Below are positions 49,101 through 57,329 of a stretch of 64,000 nt of DNA, in pieces. The stretch is from positions 1-64,000 of the forward strand of contig NZ_CP130832.1 of assembly GCF_030549615.1 (NCBI RefSeq), in the 5' to 3' direction. This DNA comes from Stenotrophomonas sp. 610A2 (GTDB lineage Bacteria > Pseudomonadota > Gammaproteobacteria > Xanthomonadales > Xanthomonadaceae). Made by a program: the position numbers and the translations under genes. Each line of letters begins with the position of its first letter. Position 1 is the first letter of the stretch. The notes beneath the pieces are model-generated. The model saw only the letters and a program-made list of their open reading frames with translations, searched no databases and was not told the DNA's origin.

Positions 49101-49977
49101 GGTGGCCGATGCCGACAAGGGCGGCAGCGGCTTCGCCGCGATCAGCGCCTGGCAGCAGACCGGTGACAAGAAGTACCTGGAAACGCTGCACGCCGACGGC
49201 ATTCAGGCCAAGGCGCAGCGCGAGTACATGAACACCGAGGGCCACTGGTGGAGCGACCGCGTCGAAGCCCCGAGCGAGTTCCTGCAGCGCCTGCGACTGG
49301 GCGGCATTGGTTTGAAGCGCAACCAGAGCTGGCCGGGGCATACCGTCAGCTGGCAGTTCGCCCAGCCGGATGGTGCCGAGCAGGTCGCCCTGCTGGTGCA
49401 TGCGCCGTCACGGGAGCGCTTCAAGGTGATTGCCTACAACCTTGGCAATACGCCGCTGGACGCGACCATGACCGGCTGGAACATCGCCGCCGGTACCTGG
49501 CGGATCCGCAGTGGCGTGGATCGCGATGGTGATGATGTGATCGACGGCAAGGCGGAGGTTCGCGAGGTGCTGCTGGAGAAGAGCGTCGGCACCCAGCTGC
49601 GATTCGCGCCGAAGCAGAGCCAGGTAATCGAGTTCGAGCTGGTGACGCCGGGCACGCCGGTGGAGACGCGCGCGGACCTGGGCATTGGTCGCGGCGACCT
49701 GAAGATCGACGGCGAGCGTGTGCTGTTGACCGTGCACAGCCTGGGGCATGTCGGGACTGGCGTTGGCTATGCGGTGTTGGAAGATGCGCGCGGTCGTGAA
49801 GTTGCGCGGGTTGCAGTGCCTGCATTGGAAGCGCCGTCGGATCTGTCGCCGCGGACGACGACGGTGGAGCTGGTGATGCCGGCCGGGTTCAAGCGCGAGG
49901 GAGCGAATGTGCGGGTTGGTCTGGATGGGGATGGGGCTGAGGTGACGAAGCTAAATAATCGCTTGCCGCTGCAGTGA
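46189..49977 (+). CDS. Large secreted protein with LamG-like N-terminus, activity unknown
   Basis: A 1262-residue protein with a signal peptide (CVLGLLLAPLSAVAQS). Residues about 35-240 look like a concanavalin/LamG jelly roll (GTLSFFWRSRY, WQHIAFAWDEDKGVKLFVDGREVA, SDFDEIRVYDRMLDG). Residues about 260-640 appear beta-rich. Residues about 640-1080 are helical and rich in Trp/Asp/Asn, with repeated WxxxW and DxxxY patterns like an (alpha/alpha)-barrel enzyme (ISDDSDLTQQWPGLALMG, GSGDLMHTFWAAWRWTGD). The last 100 residues resemble a CARDB/Ig-like domain ending in VTKLNNRL. The place between pectate lyase and esterases suggests a pectin-active lyase or hydrolase; I cannot assign a CAZy family. 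Confidence 0.75.
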   Translation: MNQKTVLRPTHLACVLGLLLAPLSAVAQSPELLFRVSADKGFVADSAGGDATPNFQDKVSLVDDGAHGRAIQWQDDGVLSWNAPGNIQAERGTLSFFWRSRYAVGETPFVIFRVGYADHSSWDMAWLRIDWNGHGFDAFVTDANLARTRVSFKLDKNPSPEQWQHIAFAWDEDKGVKLFVDGREVAQAATTGDYDAALDQLGLAGRVMAPYQVQSRYNFLRGSDFDEIRVYDRMLDGAGVAALARNAEPRSAESGSASQRAWWHRYGWEGAAPPVLSAPTTSIRKVEFADVKDKLQWMWKGTDGIAETTWPGVYNRSRLPGRNDYFQLPDWNTYVEGGQQLDLTVPEGEHINRIEIRGAAYGELKGTAGTLFKRPQGVVRSVDSFADQVGGALHFHNTAQETPIQEIWGYQVSDAAEPEGTVKQRYQIDSSVLPDYTNIASLRDYIDGRFAPDERSTVMALPKGAGSRKRAADSLPAKPMPIVHVLIPSGVGDAPAAQPLIRSWAHSWENMYDGLDGVAIDIPALDLPATHDGLIPLNIRIKDPIWPARDMIDVSVSVKPGEARTLWLDLRDRILTADSLWISVASAAPGFNASSLDGAEVRLVFKERKEAIKQHVADRFNQVRDNWGFLVEEHTTSKRQRLYSRVYADLSDLLRVDPDHELGRLYWNYISYNSQGKPPFEQPQAPKGVPLWAFRQVEDLKYVRRFVDWWIENRQVAYGDFGGGISDDSDLTQQWPGLALMGVEPERLNRSLTALSDAVYRNGMFSNGLSTIETDELHAYEEGINTNSAMLYLNWGDPLTVERLMETVKAFDEHIILRNPQGNLLFSSNWFGGNKVYREPNWQWQKPYSFPALHPAFLMGEYNADPTGRKLVTGLADGYLAHAYNDDKGRFTLPNEINWATGKTRGGELNQGSGSGDLMHTFWAAWRWTGDAKYLQALDYRVVRGGPGVLSNLGENYVDVLGRQQDWGKQLVADADKGGSGFAAISAWQQTGDKKYLETLHADGIQAKAQREYMNTEGHWWSDRVEAPSEFLQRLRLGGIGLKRNQSWPGHTVSWQFAQPDGAEQVALLVHAPSRERFKVIAYNLGNTPLDATMTGWNIAAGTWRIRSGVDRDGDDVIDGKAEVREVLLEKSVGTQLRFAPKQSQVIEFELVTPGTPVETRADLGIGRGDLKIDGERVLLTVHSLGHVGTGVGYAVLEDARGREVARVAVPALEAPSDLSPRTTTVELVMPAGFKREGANVRVGLDGDGAEVTKLNNRLPLQ

Positions 49978-49983
49978 TTGTTC

Positions 49984-50134
49984 AAGCCCCTCTCCCAAAG
50001 GGAGAGGGGCTTTGCTTGCGGTAGTGCCGAGCCATGCTCGGCAGAGGCTTTACCGGTAATGCCTCTTGCCGAGCATGGCTCGGCACTACCGGCGTTGGTT
50101 GGATTATCGGCTTCGCGGCTTACGCCGCTCCTAC
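49984..50134. repeat. Hairpin, SMAG pair and REP unit
   Basis: AGCCCCTCTCCC-AAA-GGGAGAGGGGCT (49986-50012) could act as a terminator. It is followed by an inverted SMAG pair (50021-50043 and 50067-50089) and a minus-oriented REP unit (50110-50134). The region separates convergent genes. Confidence 0.8.
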
Positions 50135-50147
50135 AAAAGCCGCCGGC

Positions 50148-50738
50148 TCACGCGTCCAGCCCCAGCTCTTTGCACTCACGCGCATACCAGCGTGGCGCAT
50201 CATCGATCGGCTGGAATACGTGGCTGCGCTCCATCACGCGCTGGTAGACGTGCACCGAGATCGCAATCCGGTCGGTGTCGCTGTTGCGCAGCGTGTGGAA
50301 TTCATCGGGTGGAATCAGGTTGCCTGCACTGCCTTTGCAGCCCAGCAGGCAATCGCGTGGTGCAAACCGGTAACGCTCACCATCGCGCTCCAGCATGCGG
50401 TACGGGGTGATCTCCAAGCTGCCCTGCCATACGCCCTCCACGCACCACAGGCCATCGTGGTCGTGCAGCGGCGTGCCCTGCCCCGGCCCCCAGGTCATGG
50501 CGATGATGCTGTAGCCATGTTCCGGGCTGCGGTAGATCTCGCGGCGTGCGTAGTGATCGTGCACGGGGGCGTGCACGCAGGCGGGCAGCACGATCTGCGG
50601 ATCGCGGATGGCGCGTTCCAGCACGGCCTGCACCTGGGCGACCGTGCTGTGGGTATCGCTGGCCTGCAAGGCGGCGTCGATACCGTCCAGCAGGCGCTGA
50701 CGGCCGGCGAATTCGGGATGCGGCGATTGCAAATTCAT
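50148..50738 (-). CDS. Cysteine dioxygenase family protein (thiol dioxygenase)
   Basis: A 196-residue cupin-fold enzyme that would oxidise a thiol such as cysteine or 3-mercaptopropionate to the sulfinate with a 3-His iron centre. The first two histidines lie in WGPGQGTPLHDHDG and the third in a later IPPDEFHTLRN segment. The gene starts at ATG 50738 and is followed on the same strand by nothing obvious; the upstream carboxylesterase lies 56 bases away in the same orientation. Its link to pectin use is unclear. Confidence 0.85.
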   Translation of the reverse strand: MNLQSPHPEFAGRQRLLDGIDAALQASDTHSTVAQVQAVLERAIRDPQIVLPACVHAPVHDHYARREIYRSPEHGYSIIAMTWGPGQGTPLHDHDGLWCVEGVWQGSLEITPYRMLERDGERYRFAPRDCLLGCKGSAGNLIPPDEFHTLRNSDTDRIAISVHVYQRVMERSHVFQPIDDAPRWYARECKELGLDA

Positions 50739-50794
50739 CGCTGCAGTCTAGGCAAGGCAGGTAAAGATTCCGTTGAAACTATCTGCCGGCGAGC

Positions 50795-52399
50795 TCAGAA
50801 GGTACCGCGCTGGATGAAGGGCGCCTGCTGGTAGAGACGACGTTCGCCGCCGCGCGGGTCGTCCATCTGCCGGCTTTGTGTGTCGAACAGCATCGTTTGT
50901 CGGCGTTCCAGTCCGTATTGCTGCCAATGCGGCAGACCGGCGTGGTTGGGATCGCCGCTTCGCGCGAAGGCCAGCAAGGCATCACTCATCGTGTCGGCAA
51001 GCTGTTGCATCGCCGCACCGTTGCCGGTGCGGGAACCGGGCTGGGTGTTGTTGTGGAACACCAGCGGGATGTCCAGGGTGTGGAAGGCACGCAGCTTGGC
51101 GGCGTCGCCATCACGGTCATAGCCATCCAACTGGTACGCCCAGGTGGGTGCGCCCTGGCGCGCACGTGCTTCCAGTTCTTCGACCGCACCGCGCCAGGAG
51201 CGGCCGGCGGTGGTGGCGGCGAAGAACACGTCCGACGGCGTGTACTGCGGATACAGGCGGCGGTACTCGGCAATCACCACCGACGGCAACAGATCCACGT
51301 ATTGCTGGGCTTCGAGCTTGGCTGGCAATTCCTCCCAGCTCAGTTCGAAATTCTTCGGATCGTTGCCGAGGAAGGCGCGGGTTTCGTCGTGGGTATTGCC
51401 GATCACCATCGGGATGGTCGCCGATTGCTGCGGCGCCTGCGGCCAGAACGGATGCACCGGCAGGTTGCGCGCATCCAGCACCGGGCCGACGTAGAGGCTG
51501 CTGTTCTCCACGCGCGAGGGGTCGCGCACTTTCACTGCCTCCAGCAGTTGCTGCATCGGCATGCGCCGCAATGCCTCGGGATCGGCCTTGAGGTGATCGA
51601 GCACCAGCTGCGCGCGTTGTGTGGCCGCGCGCGGGCCGGCGGCGGTGGCCTGCTGGCCGCTCATCGTCCAGGCGCGGTGGAACAGGCCCTTGGCTGCCGG
51701 CATCGCCATAAGCGTGGCGATCTTGGCGCCGCCGCCGGATTGGCCGAACACGGTGACGTTGTCGGCATCACCGCCAAATTCGGCGGCGTGCTGGCGCACC
51801 CACTGCAGCGCCTGGATCAGGTCGAGCTGGCCGACATTGCCGGAGTCCTTGAAGGTCTCACCGCCGAGCTGGGCCAGATACAGGTAGCCGAACAGGTTGA
51901 GGCGGTGATTGACCGTCACCACCACCACGTCGCCGCGTCGGCTCAAGTTGCCGCCGTCGTAGAGCGGGTCGCTGCCGGAGCCGTTGTTGTAGGCGCCGCC
52001 GTGGATATAGAACAGGATCGGCCGCTTGCCGCCGTCGCGCAGTGCTGGCGTCCACACGTTGAGGTAGAGGCAGTCCTCGCTGCCCGGGCCTTCGCTGCCG
52101 GTTTGTGGAGCAGCTGCGGCGTAATCGAGCGCATCGCGTATGCCGCGCCAGGCTTGCTCCTGCAGGGCGGACTGGAAGCGGCGTGGCGCGGTGTCGGCGC
52201 CGTAGGGGATGCCGCGGAACACGTGTGTGCCGGCTTCGGTCTGGCCGGCCAGGCGGCCGCTGCGGATGCGGACGATCGGGCTGCTGCCGGTGTTGGCCCA
52301 GCTGGTGTTGCTGAGTGTGGCAAGGCTGGTTGCTGCGGCCAGCAGGGTGGTTTGCTGGAGGAAGCTGCGGCGGGCGGGGTTGTTTGGGGTTTGCGGCAT
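50795..52399 (-). CDS. Secreted type B carboxylesterase
   Basis: The 534-residue alpha/beta-hydrolase has a twin-arginine-like leader (ARRSFLQQTTLLAAATSLA) and the carboxylesterase/lipase family pattern: SEDCLYLNVWTP, oxyanion-hole YIHGGAYNNG and nucleophile GQSGGG (the family usually has GESAGG). The acid and His residues would lie in the C-terminal half (IGNTHDETRAF). In this locus it could remove acetyl, methyl or feruloyl esters from pectin before lyase attack. It runs in the same direction as the smaller hydrolase upstream. Confidence 0.88.
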   Translation of the reverse strand: MPQTPNNPARRSFLQQTTLLAAATSLATLSNTSWANTGSSPIVRIRSGRLAGQTEAGTHVFRGIPYGADTAPRRFQSALQEQAWRGIRDALDYAAAAPQTGSEGPGSEDCLYLNVWTPALRDGGKRPILFYIHGGAYNNGSGSDPLYDGGNLSRRGDVVVVTVNHRLNLFGYLYLAQLGGETFKDSGNVGQLDLIQALQWVRQHAAEFGGDADNVTVFGQSGGGAKIATLMAMPAAKGLFHRAWTMSGQQATAAGPRAATQRAQLVLDHLKADPEALRRMPMQQLLEAVKVRDPSRVENSSLYVGPVLDARNLPVHPFWPQAPQQSATIPMVIGNTHDETRAFLGNDPKNFELSWEELPAKLEAQQYVDLLPSVVIAEYRRLYPQYTPSDVFFAATTAGRSWRGAVEELEARARQGAPTWAYQLDGYDRDGDAAKLRAFHTLDIPLVFHNNTQPGSRTGNGAAMQQLADTMSDALLAFARSGDPNHAGLPHWQQYGLERRQTMLFDTQSRQMDDPRGGERRLYQQAPFIQRGTF

Positions 52400-52436
52400 G
52401 GTGGTGTCCTGGGGTGGTGGGGATTGGGCGCGCTTT

Positions 52437-52477
52437 GCCCTCTCCCCAACCCCTCTCCCGGAGGGAGAGGGGCTTTA
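52437..52477. repeat. C-rich hairpin between the two esterase genes
   Basis: CCCTCTCCC-GGA-GGGAGAGGGG with flanks lies just beyond the stop of the 332-residue hydrolase. It is a member of the intergenic CCTCTCCC family and may terminate or attenuate the transcript. Confidence 0.6.
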
Positions 52478-53473
52478 AAGGCTGGGTTTGGGCTGGATTG
52501 GCTGTTGCGATGCCATCCAGCTCAGGGCCAGTTGTGGCCATGCCGCTGTTGTCAGGCCCACTGTGCCGCGTGTGCCGAAGCCGTGGCCGCCGTGTGGGAA
52601 CAGGTGCATTTCGCTGCTTACCTTTGCACTGCGCAGGCTGTTGTAGAACAGGAGGCTGTTGCCTACCGGTACTACCTCGTCATCGGCGGCATGCAGCAGG
52701 AAGGTCGGCGGTGTGTCGGCGCGGACCTGCAGCTGCATCGAGTATTGCTGCAGCAGTTCGTCGTTGGGCGCGCTGCCGAGCAGGCGATCGCGTGAGCCTG
52801 TATGCACGTCGTCGCCGCGCATCGTGATGACCGGGTACATCAGCAATTGGAAGTCGGGACGTGCGCTCTCAGCATCGATTGCGTCGCCGTGTGGATAGAC
52901 ATTGCGGTCAAAGCCATTGCCCAGCCGCGCAGCCAGATGTCCGCCGGCGGAGAAACCCATCGTGCCGATGCGCTGCGGGTCCAGGCCCCATTCCTTGGCG
53001 CGGTGGCGGATCAGCCGCAATGCACGCTGCGCATCGGCGAGTGCCGCTTCACGGTCGGTACGGCCTTCGCCGGGTAGCCGGTAGCGCAACACGAACAGGG
53101 TTACTCCACCCTGCTCCACCAGTGCCGGCACCAGTGCCGTGCCTTCCTTGTCCAGCACGACGCGCTGGTAGCCGCCGCCGGGGATCACCAGCAAGGCGCT
53201 GCCATTGGGCTTGGCCGGACGATACGCCACCAGATACGGCGCGCTGACATGGTCGGTATAGCGGTCAGGCAAGGCGGGGTCGCTGCTGCGTTCGACGATG
53301 CGCTGTGCTTGTGCCAGCGGCTTGTCCCCCGGTGCCATGCCCTGCGGCCATAGCGCGATACGGTCGGGTGACGTCGCTGCGGGTTCACCATCGGTGGCGG
53401 CCAATACGGTTGCCGGGAGCAATCCGACAAAAGCGGCGAAAGCCAGTTGCAGCAAGGGTTTCAAACGGATCAT
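52475..53473 (-). CDS. Secreted alpha/beta hydrolase, carbohydrate-esterase-like
   Basis: A 332-residue periplasmic protein with a signal peptide (LAFAAFVGLLPATVLAA). It has the oxyanion motif VIPGGGYQRV, nucleophile GFSAGGHLA, acid in LLHAADDEVVPV and catalytic His in FPHGGHGFG. This is the arrangement of bifunctional acetyl-xylan/feruloyl-type esterases and many acetylesterases in plant-polysaccharide loci. It is divergent from the FAH-TRAP genes with a shared gap that carries a LacI-type operator, so it is likely induced with pectin catabolism. Confidence 0.87.
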   Translation of the reverse strand: MIRLKPLLQLAFAAFVGLLPATVLAATDGEPAATSPDRIALWPQGMAPGDKPLAQAQRIVERSSDPALPDRYTDHVSAPYLVAYRPAKPNGSALLVIPGGGYQRVVLDKEGTALVPALVEQGGVTLFVLRYRLPGEGRTDREAALADAQRALRLIRHRAKEWGLDPQRIGTMGFSAGGHLAARLGNGFDRNVYPHGDAIDAESARPDFQLLMYPVITMRGDDVHTGSRDRLLGSAPNDELLQQYSMQLQVRADTPPTFLLHAADDEVVPVGNSLLFYNSLRSAKVSSEMHLFPHGGHGFGTRGTVGLTTAAWPQLALSWMASQQPIQPKPSL

Positions 53474-53538
53474 GGGCGTAGCGGTCAGGTCTTGGCTGAG
53501 GGCGTGGTACAGCTTCTGGTGCAGTGCACATTGTCAGA

Positions 53539-53548
53539 TGACACCGGT
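53539..53548. promoter_or_regulatory. Putative LacI-type operator in the divergent hydrolase/FAH gap
   Basis: TGACACCGGT followed by TTACC lies 65 bases from each start codon of the divergent genes. The same stretch as upstream of kduD is seen, including the preceding GCAGTGCA. Confidence 0.6.
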
Positions 53549-53613
53549 TTACCTTATACAGCCAGTCACAGCACTGTCGATGGGCAGTGCAGCAAAGTCA
53601 CCAGGAGACGCAC

Positions 53614-54441
53614 TTGAGCAACGACCAAGGCAGCCAGCCGCAGGCGCCAGCCGCGCTGGACGAGATTGCCCGCACTTTTGTGGAAGCACGCCGCGATGGC
53701 CGCTCGCTTCCGGATTTCCCCGGTGCGATTCCGGACGACCTGGTCACCGCCTATCAGGTGCAGGATCTGGCGATCGGCCGCTGGGATGACAGCGTGGTCG
53801 GCTGGAAGGTCGGCTATATCGCCGCCGAACGCCGCGACAGCTCCGGCGACGACCGCCTGCTCGGCCCGATTTTCAAACGCAATCTCTGGAATGCCACCGG
53901 TAGCATTGTGGAGATCCCGGTATTTGAGGCTGCTGGCGGCTTCGCCGCGGTGGAGGCCGAGTACGTGCTGGAACTGCTGGCCGATGCACCGGCCGACAAG
54001 CTCGACTGGACCCCGGAAGAAGCCGAAGCGCTGCCGGCCAAGCTCTACATCGGCGTGGAAGTGGCCAGCAGCCCGTTGAAGACCATCAATATCCTTGGTC
54101 CGCGCGTGGTGGTGTCCGACTTCGGCAACAACAACGGCCTGGTGCTGGGCGGCGAAGTGCCGAACTGGACCCGCTGCGATGAGCCGGAACTGCGTGCGCA
54201 GACCGAGATCGACGGCATCGTGGTCGGCACCGGTGGCGCCACCACCCTGCCCGGCGGCCTGCGCGCGGCCTATGCCTTTGCACTGTCGCGTTCGGCCAAG
54301 CGTGGTCGGCCCTTGAAGAAGGGCGAGCTGATCGCTACCGGCAATGCCACCGGCATCCACGACATCGCAGTGGGCCAACAGGCATTGATTCGCTTCGCCG
54401 GTTACGGCGACATTTCCTGCAAGGCCGTGCCAGCCGGGTAA
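53614..54441 (+). CDS. FAH-superfamily hydratase/hydrolase (2-oxopent-4-enoate hydratase-like)
   Basis: A 275-residue cytoplasmic enzyme of the fumarylacetoacetase/2-keto-4-pentenoate hydratase group. Features are VVGWKVGYIA near residue 70, the metal-binding acids in FAAVEAEYVLEL and the C-terminal LIATGNATGIHDIAVGQ. TTG at 53614 is chosen as start because an AGGAG site lies seven bases before it; GTG at 53587 has none. It lies 37 bases upstream of a TRAP transporter operon and behind a pectin-locus operator, so a role on an unsaturated or 2-keto-3-deoxy acid from pectin is inferred. Confidence 0.8.
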   Translation: MSNDQGSQPQAPAALDEIARTFVEARRDGRSLPDFPGAIPDDLVTAYQVQDLAIGRWDDSVVGWKVGYIAAERRDSSGDDRLLGPIFKRNLWNATGSIVEIPVFEAAGGFAAVEAEYVLELLADAPADKLDWTPEEAEALPAKLYIGVEVASSPLKTINILGPRVVVSDFGNNNGLVLGGEVPNWTRCDEPELRAQTEIDGIVVGTGGATTLPGGLRAAYAFALSRSAKRGRPLKKGELIATGNATGIHDIAVGQQALIRFAGYGDISCKAVPAG

Positions 54442-54478
54442 TCCCGGCGGCCACGGTAGCAACGCGTTGGAGGGCGCT

Positions 54479-55483
54479 ATGGTTACTCGAAGAGGCTTTC
54501 TCAAAACCGGCATGGGGGCATTGGCCATGCCGGTACTCGCCGCCTGCTCTGGCGGCGGCAAGGGTGCGACCGCCGGCAGTCAGCTGCTGACCGCCACCGA
54601 TGTGCACGTGGCGGACTATCCGACGGTCACCGCGGTGAAGTGGATCGGCGAACAGCTGCTGCGCGAAACCGGTGGCCGCCTGGGTTTGAACCAGTTCCAC
54701 TCCGGCCAGCTCGGCCGTGAGTCCGAGGCGATCGACATGGCCCGCTTCGGTGCCATCGACATCACCCGCGTCTATTCCGGCGCGCTCAACAATGCGTTCC
54801 CGCTGACCCGCGCGCTGTGCCTGCCGTATGTCTTCGACTCGGTCGACCATATGCGCCGCGCGCTCGATGGCAGTATCGCCGATGCGGTGCTGCAGGGCTT
54901 TGAGAGCCGCGAACTGGTTGGCCTGGCGGTCTATGACTCCGGTGCGCGCAGCTTCTACAACACCAAGCACCCGATCATCACGCCCAAGGACCTGCACGGC
55001 TTGAAGCTGCGCGTGGCCAGCTCGGACATCTTCCTGCAGCTGATGCGCCTGTTCGGTGCCAATCCCACGCCGATGTCGCTGGGCGACACGTTCTCCGGCA
55101 TGGAGACGCACATGATCGACGGCGCCGAGAACAACATGCGCAGCTTCCATTCCAGCCGTCATTTCGAGGCTGCGCATTACTGGTCGGAAAGCCAGCACTC
55201 GTACGCGCCGGACATCCTGCTGATGTCGCGCCGCAGCCTGGACGCGCTGACCCCGTCCGATCGTCGCCTGCTGATCGATCTGGCGCGGCAATCGGTGCAG
55301 GTGATGCGCACCGCCTGGGACGCATCCGAAGACAAGGCCCGCGAGGCGGTACTGGCTGCCGGTGTGAAGTCGAACGCGGTCGACATGCCGGCGTTCCGCG
55401 CCGCTGCCGAACCGCTGCTGCGTGACTACCTGCAGCAGGCCGATATCGCCGCGCTGCACCGTCGCATCCGCGACTTCGCCTGA
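54479..55483 (+). CDS. TRAP transporter substrate-binding protein (DctP family)
   Basis: The 334-residue extracytoplasmic binding protein has a twin-arginine start (TRRGFLKTG) and a lipobox-like LAAC, so it may be a lipoprotein. The DctP fold is shown by GLNQFHSGQLGRESEAIDM, LKLRVASSDIFLQLM with the carboxylate-binding Arg, and GMETHMIDGAENN. TRAP systems take up organic acids with a sodium gradient. ATG at 54479 follows TTGGAGGG. With the next two genes it should import uronate-type acids, likely unsaturated galacturonates. Confidence 0.93.
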   Translation: MVTRRGFLKTGMGALAMPVLAACSGGGKGATAGSQLLTATDVHVADYPTVTAVKWIGEQLLRETGGRLGLNQFHSGQLGRESEAIDMARFGAIDITRVYSGALNNAFPLTRALCLPYVFDSVDHMRRALDGSIADAVLQGFESRELVGLAVYDSGARSFYNTKHPIITPKDLHGLKLRVASSDIFLQLMRLFGANPTPMSLGDTFSGMETHMIDGAENNMRSFHSSRHFEAAHYWSESQHSYAPDILLMSRRSLDALTPSDRRLLIDLARQSVQVMRTAWDASEDKAREAVLAAGVKSNAVDMPAFRAAAEPLLRDYLQQADIAALHRRIRDFA

Positions 55484-55496
55484 GGGGGCCGTACCG

Positions 55497-56033
55497 ATGT
55501 CTGATTCCAACGTACAAGCGGCCCCGGCAGGACTCCAGCGCGTGCTGGAGAAAGTTGCCGATGTGGTCATCTATATCGCCGTCGCCGCCCTGCTTGGGCT
55601 GGTGGTGGTGCAGGGCTGGCAGGTCTTCGCCCGCTATGTGATCAACGATTCACCGAGCTGGACCGAACCGGTCACGCTGTTGCTGCTGAGCACCACGATG
55701 AGCATGGGCGCTGCCGCCGGTGTGTATACCAATCGTCACTTTGGCTTCTTCCTGTTGGCCGAGCAGATGCACCCGCTGGTCAAGCGCCTGATCGATGCGC
55801 TGGTGCCGCTGATCGTCGGCACCATCGGCGGCTTCCTCGCCTGGTGGGGTTGGGTGTTGTGGCTGGACGGCCTGCATATCAAGACCGCCGGTGCCAACCT
55901 GCCGCAGAGCGTGAACTACCTGCCGCTGAGCATCGGTGGTGCGCTGATGGCGGTGTTCGCACTCAATCGCCTGCTGTTGTCGCTGCGCGTTGGCGCCGGC
56001 ACTGCTGTCAACGCTGCCGAAGGGGACCGCTGA
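55497..56033 (+). CDS. TRAP transporter small permease (DctQ family)
   Basis: A 178-residue protein with four predicted membrane helices (starting near residues 20, 58, 95 and 140) and the typical SWTEPVTLLLLSTTMSMGAA segment. It lies 13 bases after dctP and three bases before the large permease, as in most TRAP operons. Confidence 0.92.
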   Translation: MSDSNVQAAPAGLQRVLEKVADVVIYIAVAALLGLVVVQGWQVFARYVINDSPSWTEPVTLLLLSTTMSMGAAAGVYTNRHFGFFLLAEQMHPLVKRLIDALVPLIVGTIGGFLAWWGWVLWLDGLHIKTAGANLPQSVNYLPLSIGGALMAVFALNRLLLSLRVGAGTAVNAAEGDR

Positions 56034-56036
56034 GTC

Positions 56037-57320
56037 ATGGGTATCGCAATTCTTTTCGCCGTATTCGGCGTGCTGTTGTTGATCGGCGTGCCGGTGGCCT
56101 ATGCGCTTGCCGCTGCAGCGTTGGCCACCCTGCTGTATCTGGATATTCCCAGCATCGTGCTGGTGCAGCAGATATCCGCCGGCACCGGCTCGGCCTCGTT
56201 GATCGCCATTCCGCTTTTCATCTTTGCCGGTGAAATCATGATGCGCGGCGGTATTTCCGAGCGTCTTATTTCCCTTGCGTCGTCGCTGGTTGGCCGCATG
56301 CGCGGTGGCCTGGGCCAGGTCTCGATCCTGTCCTCGCTGTTCTTCGGCGGTGTGTCCGGTTCGGCTATTGCCGACGTGTCGGCGGTGGGCGGCACGATGA
56401 TTCCGCAGATGGTCAAGCGTGGTTACGACCGTGATTTCGCGGTCAACGTCAGCATCACCGCCGCCTTGGTGGCGCTGCTGGTACCGCCCTCGCATAACCT
56501 GATCCTGTTCTCGGCTGCGGCCGGTGGTGGTCTGTCCATTGCCGACCTTTTCGCCGCAGGCATCGTGCCGGCCTTGTTGATGACGGTGGTATTGATGATC
56601 ACCGGTTACGTGGTCGCGCGTCGTCGTGGTTACGGCGTGGAAGCCTTCCCGGGCTGGCGCGCGGTGCTGCTGCGGTTGGTTGCCGCCCTGCCCGGCCTCG
56701 GCCTGGTCGGCCTGATCTTCTTCGGTATCCGCGCCGGTATCTTCACCGCGGTGGAGTCGGCGGCAATCGCCGTGGTCTACGCCTTGCTGGTGACCACCGT
56801 GCTGTACCGCCAGCTGCGCATCAAGGAGTTCTTCGAGACCGTCATCCATGCGGCGCGCAGCACCGGTGTGATCCTGTTCGTGATCGCCACCGCTGCGGTG
56901 TTCGGCTGGTTGCTGGCCTACCTGCAGGTACCTGCGGCGGCGGTGGATTTCCTGCAGTCCTTCGCCCACAGCAAGTACATGGTGTTGTTGATGATCGTGG
57001 TGATGCTGCTGTTGCTGGGCACCTTCATGGACCTGGCGCCGATGATCCTGATCTGCACGCCGATCTTCCTGCCGGTGGCCAAGGCTTATGGCATCGATCC
57101 GATCCACTTCGGTCTGGTGCTGGTGCTGACCGGTGGCCTCGGCCTGGTCACGCCGCCGGTGGGCTCGGTGCTGTTCATCGGTACCGCCATCGGCAAGATC
57201 AGCGTCGGCGAAAGCATGAAGACCATCTGGCCGTTCTGGATGGCCGGCCTGCTGGTGCTGTTGATCGTGACCTTCTTCCCCGAACTGTCGCTGTGGCTGC
57301 CGGCCCTGCTGCGTAGCTGA
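56037..57320 (+). CDS. TRAP transporter large permease (DctM family)
   Basis: A 427-residue transport subunit with about 12 hydrophobic helices. Typical phrases are GVPVAYALA, FAGEIMMRGGISERL, GGVSGSAIADVSAVG and the C-terminal GGLGLVTPPVGSVLF. It completes the DctPQM set. A perfect 13-pair hairpin separates it from the GH43 gene. Confidence 0.95.
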   Translation: MGIAILFAVFGVLLLIGVPVAYALAAAALATLLYLDIPSIVLVQQISAGTGSASLIAIPLFIFAGEIMMRGGISERLISLASSLVGRMRGGLGQVSILSSLFFGGVSGSAIADVSAVGGTMIPQMVKRGYDRDFAVNVSITAALVALLVPPSHNLILFSAAAGGGLSIADLFAAGIVPALLMTVVLMITGYVVARRRGYGVEAFPGWRAVLLRLVAALPGLGLVGLIFFGIRAGIFTAVESAAIAVVYALLVTTVLYRQLRIKEFFETVIHAARSTGVILFVIATAAVFGWLLAYLQVPAAAVDFLQSFAHSKYMVLLMIVVMLLLLGTFMDLAPMILICTPIFLPVAKAYGIDPIHFGLVLVLTGGLGLVTPPVGSVLFIGTAIGKISVGESMKTIWPFWMAGLLVLLIVTFFPELSLWLPALLRS

Positions 57321-57329
57321 TGCATGCAC

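Noticed and set aside
50876..52795. A 639-residue plus-strand frame over the two esterase genes
   Set aside because: The minus-strand esterases carry intact catalytic motifs and signal peptides, whereas this frame has none and crosses the gap between the two genes.
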